From Cyanophora paradoxa (Eukaryota; Glaucocystophyceae; Cyanophorales; Cyanophoraceae): 64,000 nucleotides of DNA. Under the pieces are notes generated by a model. The model was not told the origin of the DNA. It did not search any database and saw nothing but the letters and a program-made list of their open reading frames with translations. Location: contig QPMI01000621.1 of assembly GCA_004431415.1 (NCBI GenBank), positions 1 through 64,000 on the forward strand, given 5' to 3'. Below, piece by piece: positions 54,201 through 63,200 of this stretch (the first letter of the stretch is position 1; every line of letters begins with the position of its first letter). The position numbers and the translations under genes are program-made.

Positions 54201-54670
54201 CGGCTCAAGAAACTTCAAGGAGGCCTGCAAGGTACACGAGCGCTCACGCTTTGCAATCTGCACCTGCTTTCCTCCAAGGCTTAGGCCTGCGTCTCTCGAG
54301 CGCAGGCGGTCAACTGGAGTACTCTCGGGAAATCGTTCATGGCTTGGTTCATCACCCTGCCTTTCGCTGGCCTAACCTCCGCCCTGATGTGCGCTCCCCC
54401 CCCCCCCCCCCACCCCCCCGCCTCCCCCACCCCACCCCCTCGCCCATCGTGATCAGCGTTCATTGAACGCTGAATGCGCGATCGATGCTGACACCTGCTC
54501 GTCGCAGATTCGCGTACGTCGCGTACACGCCGGCCGCCTGGGCGTCGGAGCAGAAATCGGTCACATTCATCGAGACCGGCTTCTCGGAAGTCAATGTGCG
54601 CCCCCCTATCATGCCTTCGCAATTGCAACTGCGCGCTCATGCCTGCCCTCGCCAGTGGGCGGCGACCTAA
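51208..54670 (+). CDS. PiT-family inorganic phosphate transporter (Na+/H+:Pi symporter)
   Basis: It moves phosphate across a membrane. At least 19 short exons; those joined in phase are 51208-51232, 51297-51419, 51483-51584, 51664-51744, 51830-51904, 51963-52027, 52137-52254, 52319-52387, 52476-52558, 52618-52636, 52708-52863 and 52927-53045. The remainder are clear by homology at about 53105-53189, 53383-53458, 53534-53577, 53752-53866, 53940-53990, 54065-54090, 54165-54231, 54306-54390 and 54510-54670. N-terminal PiT half: MPGDYTVVFALAVVLAFIDA, GIGANDVGNNFANAVAAK, FGEFLGALLLGKTTGETIRG, LPVSTTHSIIGAVIGT and ASWFISPLLS. A charged cytoplasmic loop sits between the halves. C-terminal half: NSFAHGSNDV, ANAIGPLATVFAIWQ, EVWILAFGGAAIVIGLATYG, RGFSIELGAAITVVFAS, WPVSTTH, GATAGVGF and WFITLPFAGLTSALM. 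Donors are mainly GTGCG/GTCCG; one or two may be GC. The first exon and promoter are duplicated upstream. Confidence 0.9.
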
Positions 54671-56125
54671 GGAGCCACTGCTCGTACGCGATAGTTAGAC
54701 AGGAATAAGTAGTAAAATAGTAAAGCAAGCTTTAGCTCAAGTTAGGATTAGATCCAACTCGCGCCCTGTACGCGACGCTAGTACACGCGGCGCACTTTTT
54801 TTTGTATTGATGTAGTTTTTTTCAATTGAAATTGAATTATTTTTATTACAATCTCAAAGTCGCAATCAGGACAGATCCCGGGCGAGCGCTCACGCCATGT
54901 ACACATGCATGCCTGGACTAGTACCTTCAACCACTCCGAAATTCCAATCCCGGCCCTGCAAATTGTTCACCTCGTGATCAGCCTTCGATTTCTTGATCAA
55001 GGCTTTATAATTAGCGTGCAACTGAGCTCGAGCAGCTGATCAATGACTTAAAGTGAGCTGCGAATTTCGAAAGGAAAAGTATAGAACAAATGATCATATA
55101 TAACAGTGGCCCGGCCGCGATTGTCGCGCCGGGGGTGCAAGGGGGGAACCGGGATCTAATGAAAGAGTCCTAGTGGCGCGCACATGCGCGCGGCAGAACG
55201 ACCCCGGCCCAGTGCGCGCGGCAGGTTGAAGTGTAAACATAAACACAGATTATGATTGAAAAAATAGAAAAGGCCCGATAAGCACACGCTGCGATCAAAC
55301 CGAATTAAAAAAGACTGAATGAAAGGCCAGATTTCTGCGATCAAATCGAATAAAACAAAGACTGAATGAAAGGCCACCGCGGCCAGTCCGAGAAGCCGAG
55401 CAGCGGAGTGTCGACAGCAACAAGAGCGCCCGGCGCCGGCCCGGCCGGCGTGCTCGGCTGCGGGCAGCGGCGCACGCGGTTCTGCGGTATAAGCTTTAAG
55501 CTCGATTTCGGCGGCGTGCTGAGCGCAGCAAGAGAGCGCGGTTTTGCGGTTTTTCCGCGCGCAGCACGAGTGCCGCGCAGCGTGCTCGGCTGCAGGCAGC
55601 GGCGCGTGCTCGCTGCGGTGGAAGCTTGATGCAGTGAAAAGTAGTCCAGGCGGCACGGGTACCGTGCGGCGTACGCGGCGCAGTGCGAGGAAGCGGAAAT
55701 CGATATCTAGGGGAGACGTTGACAGCTAGAGAGAAGTGGTTCCATGCAGAACCGCGCAACGAAGAGCAAGGCGTACGCGACGCACTGCGAGGAAGCCGAA
55801 GTCTAGAGGAGACAGCTACGGAGAACTGGTTCCATGCAGAACCGCGCAAGCTTTAAGGAATTCGAAGACCGGAGTTAGAGAGAAGTTAGTTTTCCCCTCG
55901 AAAACCACTTTTTCCCCTCGAATTCGACGCTCGAAAGTCGAGAGCTGACCGGTCCACCGAGCCAATCCGAACGCGAATAAAAGACATTTTAGTTGCATAC
56001 TGGACCTCGAAAACGGCCTCGTAGAAAATTTTTGGCTGAAGCGAGGGAACGGGAAGCCAGGGGGGGAAGACCTTCGGTCTTCTTTCCCCCCTTGCAATAA
56101 TAAATATAATTTGATACTTATTTTT
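54671..56125. other. no gene recognised; repeats in the second half
   Basis: 54.7-55.3 kb is AT-richer and featureless. In 55.4-55.85 kb, CGTGCTCGGCTGCRGGCAGC recurs 130 bases apart (about 55449 and 55579), followed by the tandem listed below. Confidence 0.45.
55669..55849 (+). repeat. two tandem units (~90 bp)
   Basis: Units 55669-55759 and 55771-55849 share GCGTACGCGRCGCASTGCGA, then GGAAGC, and end with TGGTTCCATGCAGAACCGCG. Confidence 0.8.
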
Positions 56126-56345
56126 TTGGTGAATTACCGGCCACTTTTTTTTTGGTGAATTACCGGCCACAGTCTCTAGACACCAGCACTGCGGGGGCTG
56201 CCCAGGGGGCATAAAGACAAAAAAGCAAAATAACTAAGACAGGAGCACGAAGAAAGATAAGACAAAGAGCCAAAATCGACAATAAAAAAGGAAAGACACA
56301 GAGCTCGAGACAGATCGATAGCGAGAAGAGACGATAAATCGAGCA
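56126..56345 (+). repeat. dispersed repeat family, copy 3 (longest)
   Basis: It opens with TTGGTGAATTACCGGCCACT twice in succession (about 56127 and 56147), then the GGGGGCTGCCCAGGGGGC head and an A/G-rich tail with GACAAAGAGCCAAAATCGAC shared with copy 1 at 2337-2520. Confidence 0.85.
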
Positions 56346-56602
56346 GATGTAGGGACTGTCGCGTGCAGCGATTCCCTCGGATTAGGCTAGCCGGTAGTCT
56401 ATGCGTAGCCGCTAGCCCTAGTCTAGTGCTATCGAGCGGCTAGCTCTAGCGCTCTCTGTATTCTGACTTAGCGCCGGGCGCGACTCCGTTTGGGGGTACG
56501 CGATCCCTGGACGGGTACACTTGTGAATAGACCACTTGTGCTCCCAGCTACAGCCACAGCCCGTGCGTGACCGCACGGACGCTGCACCGGGTGGGAATCC
56601 TC

Positions 56603-56794
56603 TCATCCGACAGGCGCCACTGCCGGGAACGAGCGGAGCTCGTCCGCGTTCTTCGGCGTCTGCCAGTCCGTGATCACCTTGGTCTTCGCAGGGTCCTGGC
56701 GGATCCCTTCGGCGGAGATGCGGTGGCCGAGAAGGTCGATCTCAGGCACGCAGAAGCGGCATTTCGACGGCTTCAGGCGCAGAACCCCGATCAT
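56603..56794 (-). pseudogene. Ty3/gypsy reverse transcriptase fragment
   Basis: 63 codons on the minus strand read LKPSKCRFCVPEIDLLGHRI, SAEGIRQDPAKTKVI and DWQTPKNADELRSF. This is the stretch just after the YxDD active site in Ty3/gypsy polymerases (KC-F, LGH-IS--G, P-K---I--WP-P). The match stops abruptly at both ends: the expected GLA-YYRRF continuation is replaced by unrelated residues. It is a broken remnant, oriented opposite to the large reading frame that starts 0.4 kb downstream. Confidence 0.8.
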
Positions 56795-57200
56795 CAGCGA
56801 CCCGTTCCGGGCTGATCCGCAGTTGGCGACCGAACATTCTGGAAAGAACCAGAACTTAGTCCCGTGGAAGCCAGGCCCGCGCGCGAATACCCGAGGGTGC
56901 TATTCCCGGTCGGATTCGTCGACGCCGCCTGCGCGAGCTGCCGTGCGAGCCCGAGGGTGCTATTCCCGGTCGGTCGCCAGTCACTCGCCGCGACGCCAGC
57001 CTTCTCCGGCTGCTGCGATCGTGCTGGACAAGACGAAGAGCGATCGGATCGACGGCTGAGGCGTGCGCGCCCGAGCTGTCTCCAGAATCGCTGCAGCCGA
57101 GCTTGCTCGCCGCTGCTGTGGACCACGACGGCCTCGGATCTCGAGCGAGGCACATTCTCTCACGGACTAGCGTGACTTTACGTCGCCGCTTGACCTGAGA
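56795..57200. other. leader region upstream of the giant frame
   Basis: It contains the 24-mer direct repeat at 56890/56950. An in-frame stop (TAG 57168-57170) fixes the 5' limit of the following reading frame. No tRNA-primer-binding site could be identified by eye. Confidence 0.4.
56890..56973 (+). repeat. 24-bp direct repeat, 60 bp apart
   Basis: CCCGAGGGTGCTATTCCCGG plus TCGG occurs at 56890-56913 and 56950-56973. Confidence 0.9.
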
Positions 57201-60200
57201 ATGTCCTCGGGGACCGGAGCCTCCGCGGAGTTCGTCGTCCGGGCCGCGCACGCGCGTGGCGCCGCCGACATGGACTCTCTGAGCGGATCAAATGTTTTGC
57301 AGTGGATCCAGAGCCTGCCGAAGCTGCCGCCGGGCAGCGATCAGCGCACGGTTCAGGACCACCTCCGCCAGTTCGAGAGCTGCGCGAGCATGAGCAAGGA
57401 CTTGCTTAGTGTCTCGCCGACTGCACACATTGAAGTGCAGAAGCGAACTGGGTGGGCTCTTCTCGGCACGCTAGATCACGGGCACCCCGTGCGCCAGAAC
57501 ATCTCGCTGTTCCAGAGCGCCGAGCAGATCGACACGCGCGAGCTCGAGAAGCTGAAGGCGTACCGGGCCGAGCGTGCGCGCACGAGCACAGCGGATCCGC
57601 GAGACGTCGCGATCCTCAAGACGCTCGACGAGAAGATCGCGCAAGCCGAGGAGGGCTTGCAGCGGACCGCCCTCACGGTCACGTACACCGCGATCAGGCG
57701 CCGTCTCGAGGATGACGCCGAGATGCGGAACCCTGACCGGTACAAGGCGCTCCTCGACCTGCCGCACGTGGGCGAGGCGCCGGAGGCGTTCTACCGTCGA
57801 ATCCTCGACTTGAGCATCATCCCGGAGTGCCGCGAAGCGCACGAGACGCCGCTCATGGCACTCATGCGCCACGCGGGCCAAATGCTCAAGCGCCGTACTC
57901 GCAATCAGTGCCGCGACTTCGAAGACTCCGAGATCTCGGACACCGATCGCCGGCACATGATCACGAACTTCGCCACGGCTCGGAAGATCTACGACGAGCT
58001 GTCGCAGAAGATCGCGGACCGCGAGATCACGGGACCCTCTGCGGTCATCGACCTTGTAACCAAGCGCACCAATGAACTGGGCGCCTGGGACGTCGATATC
58101 TCTAAAGTCCCTGGCTCGGCCTTGGTGCTCGGAGCGCGCGGAACGCCGCTGCAGGCGCCCACGGCTGCCTCGCGCACGCCGCAGACCGCGCCGCCGACCA
58201 CGCACACGCCGGCCGTCCCCGTCGTCCCCTCGCGCTCGAACGCGGGCGCTGGCGCGGGCACGCGCATCATGCTCGCGACGACGGTGTCGGAAGCCGAGCT
58301 CGCAGAGCTCGAGGCCTCCGCCTACGGGTGGGACGCGGACGACGCCGAGGATCAGACCGCCGAGGTCATCTCGTTCCTGCAGCTCATTGCTCAGGACGAG
58401 CCCTTCGTCGTAGTCCGCGCGCTCTACCCGTCGGCGTCCGCACCGCCACCCCGCCTCGACGACCCGGTCTATCAGCAGAAGATCAAAGACTTCCTGAAGG
58501 CCCGGGGCCTCCCCGAGAAGCCTCGGCGGCCGTGCCACTGCGGCGGGTCGCACTACTCGTTTGAGTGCCAGACCAACCCGCGGCCCCTGCCCGAGTGGTC
58601 GGCGATCAACCCGGCCAAGCGCCGCGGGCCAACGGGCGCGGGCGCTGGTGACCCGAAGCGCCGGTTCTACCCCGCGCCGCAGGGTGGGAACGGCCGCTCG
58701 AGCCCCCCGCCCCAGCCGGCCGCAGGAAGCCGGGCGTGCTACAACTGCGGCAAACCCGGCCACCTGGCCGCGTCTTGCCCGGCCCAGGCGCAGACGCTCG
58801 AGGCCGCCGTACGCCGCGCGCTCGCGGACCACGCCGCCGCCGCCGCCGCCCTGCCGCCTGCGACGCCGGCGCCCTGGGCCGACCCCAACGCCTTCATGAT
58901 CGCGCGCGCCATGCTCGAGCAGGCTGCCCGCGGTGGCGCCGCCGGCCCGCCCGCGCCCGCACTGCTTCCGGCGCCGACCGGCGGCCACGGCTCGGGGCCC
59001 ACGGCGGCCCCAGCGCCCACCGAGCTCGGCAAGGAAAAGCACGTGTACCGTGTGCGCATCGTGCGCAGCGATGAGGCGACGGTCGAAGACACCTTCCAGG
59101 CCTTCACCGCGGCGGCCGCAACGCACGCCGCCGCGCTGCGGACCCTCCGGGACGGCACCGCCCTCGACGCGGTCGCCGCGGCTGCCACCGCCTTCGCGAT
59201 CGCGGTAGTGCAGCTGTCCGGGGAGAGCCGCCCCGACCTGTGCCCCACGGGAGCCGAGAAGCCGGCCCCCTACGAGGTGCAGAGTGTGGCGCCGACCCGC
59301 CCGGAGTCGGGTCTGGACGCGGGGGAGAGGAAGGTCGCGTTCGACGCAGTGGACGCCGCCCTTGAGGAAATCGCGCTCCTCTTGGCGGCCGCCCCGGACC
59401 CAACGGAGGTCGAGGGCGCTGACGCAGAAGCGAAGGGTCCCGCGCCGACGCCCGCGCCGACTTCTTGCCCCGCCGAGCTCGCCGCCGGCATCGTGGACGC
59501 CGCCCTTGAGGAGGTCGCACTCCTCTTGGCGGCCGCCCCGGACCCAACGGAGGTCGAGGGCGCTGACGCAGAAGCGAAGGGTCCCGAGCCTACGACGGAG
59601 CTCGCGCCCGCCGAGTCGGTCCCCGAGGCCACCGCCGCTGAGGCTCCGGCGGACCCCGCCGCCGGCGTGGGCTGCTGCCTGGAGTACTCTTCGGGGGCCG
59701 AGACTGTGGCGAGCCTCGAGGTGACCGACGACGGTGCCTCGCTCGCTGACGAGGACGTGGCCGTAGCGGCCAAGGAGACCCTGCGCCTCAACCGCGCTTG
59801 CCTCCTCGGCGCTAGCCCCGGCTTGGACCTCACGCACTTCGGGGCCGTTGAGCTAGAGCCAGCGAGGGGCCGCGAGCACGAGCTGGGGCCCGTTCCCCTC
59901 TGGAACGTGGACGCGCACAGGCTGAAGGGCGCTGCGTCGGTCCCGCTTGACCGCGCGGCATTCCTGTACCCGGCGCCGTGCGAGACTCACTGCGGCTGCA
60001 CCGTTAGCGAGGGGCTGATCGAGGTCCGGGACGAGCAGTGGTATGCCACCGCGTTCCGCTGCCCGGCCCGCACCCGCCAGACGCTCTCCTTCTTGCTTGC
60101 GGCGTTCTCTCAGCCGCTCGCCACCGAGAGCACATACCTCGACTCGCGGGCCCTCCCCACTGCGTTCCTGCAGATGCTGGGGCATGACCCGCTGTCCCAG

Positions 60201-63200
60201 GACACGCTGGCCCACGCCTGGCCGACGCACTATTATGAGATCATGAGCCTCACGCACCAGGCCTCTCGTGTCGCCGCGAAGTGGTCCGGGGGCCATGCGT
60301 GGCCGCACGCCGAGGGCCTCACGTCCGAGGGCCGCCCTGCCGTCGAGCCCGACGTTCACAAGCTCGCGAAGCTTGGGGACGAGTGCGTAGCCACCGCCGG
60401 CTGGCTGGATCCGTACCGCCGCCACTGGAGCATAGGCCAGCACTCACCCGCAGCGGCCTCTCTCGAGCCGCACGAGATGACGGTGTCGGGCCGCCGCCAG
60501 CTGATCGAGCTGAGCGAGCTGTTGTCGGCTCAGGACCGCCTCCGCCTCGCGTGCGCCGCGACCGTCGCGGGCTATTGCCTGCACCGCGTCGACTACGGTG
60601 CCCCGGGCACCGCCGGCGCTGTCGAGAAGATCCTCGGCCGCTTCTTCAAGTTCGCCGAGCCGCTCATGGTGGACTCGCGGGTCGACGCCTATGGCTTCGC
60701 CCTGCTAGCCCTCGAGCACGCGATCCAGTGGAGGACCGTGGCCTGCATCGGCGGCCGCGCCGGTCCCCACGACGCCCACAAGAGCGCCGTCGCCCCGGCC
60801 GACGGGGACCCCCTCGTCCCCTCGGACTCGGAGTTCACGGCGGCTGTACACTCGCTCGCCGTCCTCGCTCTCTCCGTCGAGATTCCGATCCCGGGGCGGG
60901 CGCGGCTCCGCTCGGACCGGGACGCCGAGGGGTGGATGAGGGCAGCGCTAGCAGAGCGCCTGACTGCGTACCGCGACGGCCGCGCCCCCGCCTTTCCGTT
61001 CGTGCACGAGGGCGAGCCCTGCGCTGTGGAGCGCGTTCCGGTGGACCCCCGCGTCGCCGCCGCCCGCGTGCTGCACCTCCGGGACCTGCCCTTGTGCAAT
61101 GCCTGGCTGCATGGGCCGCACCTGCAGGGGACGGAGCCTAGCACGTGGAGGGTCGGCCGCGTGCGCCCGATCACGCGCACCACGCAGCTGCCCCTGCACG
61201 GCACGACGCGAGGCGGGCAGCTGCCCACGATCGTGCCTGAGGAGCTCTACGTGCTGAGCCAGCTCGGCCCGAGCCCGCCACTCACCGCCCTGTACGATGC
61301 AACCTGGGCCCGCACGGTCCCCGGCTCCACCGGGGCCGCGGAGCTGCTCCGGTACATCGAGGGGGCCAAGGCAGGCGACCGGGCCCACCTCGTCATTTTA
61401 TTCCGGAGGCTGCTGAAAAAGCGGGCCGGTTTCAATGACGAGGCTGTCAAAGACACGATCGCGCTCGTGGAAAAGTGGCGCACGGATGCGGGCAGCCGCA
61501 CCCCCACTCCGCTCCACGACCTGCCCACCACGCCGAAGCCGGCGTCGGACACGACGGGCGCCTACACGGCGAAGGCCGTCAGCGCGACGATCAGGGAGGC
61601 TAAGGCCTGCCTGCCGCCGCGCCCGCCTGTGAAGACGCCCTCGCCGAGGGACACGCCAGCGCCGGCGCGTCCGGCGCCCGCTCCTGTCCCGCCCCCTGCG
61701 CCGACGGCGAAGCTCGTGACCTTGCATGCCGCGGCGACATGGCCGCCGCTTGCGAGCCCACCGGCGCCGCGCCCCGCCGCCGCGCCGACGCCGCCTGCCC
61801 CTGCACCCGCGCCTGCAGAGCCCCGCCTGAGAGAGCCGCCGCTCGATCTCGCGCGCGCGACGGCACCGGCTCCCCGGCAGACGGCCCGTCGCGGCGAGCG
61901 TGGCCGCGGGGACGGGGTCGTGCGCGTCAGCACTCGCGGGCGTGGCTCGCAGGGGCCTCGAACCCGCAGCGCCCGCCGGGGGCAGGGTGAGGAGGAAGAC
62001 GCCGAGATGGCCGAGCGGGGCGACGGCGATAAGGCGCCTGAGGGAGCGCCGCCGCCGCCGCCGTCGACCATCGACGAGAACTTGAGCCAGCGAGCCCTGT
62101 ACGAGGCTGTGGGGGTGACCGACGGCCTCCTCGCGGTGCCGCATTGCCCCCCGCAGCTCTGCGAGGGGAGGCAAGTTGCCGACTGGCCGATGACGGCCCG
62201 GGCGGAACTTGCCCGCCGTTGGAACATCCCCTATGAGGCGCTGAAGGGCACCCTTGCTGATCTGCGGGTCCCGCACCTCAAGGCGTTCCTCACGGGTGAG
62301 AAGGGCACGCCCATTCAGAGCCGCCTCGACGGCCCGCTGGTGCCGCACGAGGTGCCGCCGGCGGGATGCGTTGCACTTAGGGCCGAGCGCACTATCCGCC
62401 TCGCGCGGCTGAACGCGGCCGCGTTCGAGCTCTTCATGATCGCGCTGGGCCTCCGCGCCCCGGTCACGCCCCACTCCAACGACCTTCCGTTCCACTTGCA
62501 TGAGTGGACGGAACAGCAGTTGGAGCATTTCCTGACTATGCGTTGGGCGATCCCCACCACGCGCCTCCCGCGGTGGACTCACGGGGGCCGCTTCAACCCG
62601 AACTCGGCCGTCATTCCGCCGGCGTGGGCGCAGCATCTCCTGCGTGCTCACACCATGTTCCGCGCCGAGGCGGCCGGGGCAACTGCCCCATCCGCGGACC
62701 GCGCTGGCCTAGAGTTCCCGCACGGGGTCCGCTGGCTACGCCGCCACCTGCGGCTAGGGACGCGCTCGCTGGAGGAAGCCGCCAAGAGCGACCCGCACAA
62801 GGGCTTGGCCCTGACCGCTCAGCGCGCGGCCTTCCAGGAGAAGGTCTTGCACGCTCTCGAGCGCCACGCCGCGAAGCAGTCTTTCACGTTCGACGACGCG
62901 CTCGTGAGCAGCCACGGCGCTGACGACGAGCCCGAACCCCGCCTCGAGCCGCTCGACATTGACCATGCCGAGAGCGAAGAGGAAGAGGGCGAGGAGGAAG
63001 ACGAAGAGGCGCCGGCTGCCGTCCCCGCGGCGGCGCACAGGCCGTTCGAGCCGCACAAGGACTGGCAGCCGCGGCCGCTGTTCTCGTTGACGGACCCGAC
63101 GTACGCCAACGATTACAAGCTCTTGCGCGAGTACATGGACCGGAAACACGCGTTTTTCCGGCCCCTGGAATGCTATGAGCCAGGGTTCACTGAGTGGGCG

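Noticed and set aside
57471-59837. 788-codon open frame on the minus strand
   Set aside because: It is the antisense shadow of the giant plus-strand frame carrying the CCHC motif; its composition (Arg/Gly/Leu-rich) is the usual artefact of GC-rich coding DNA.
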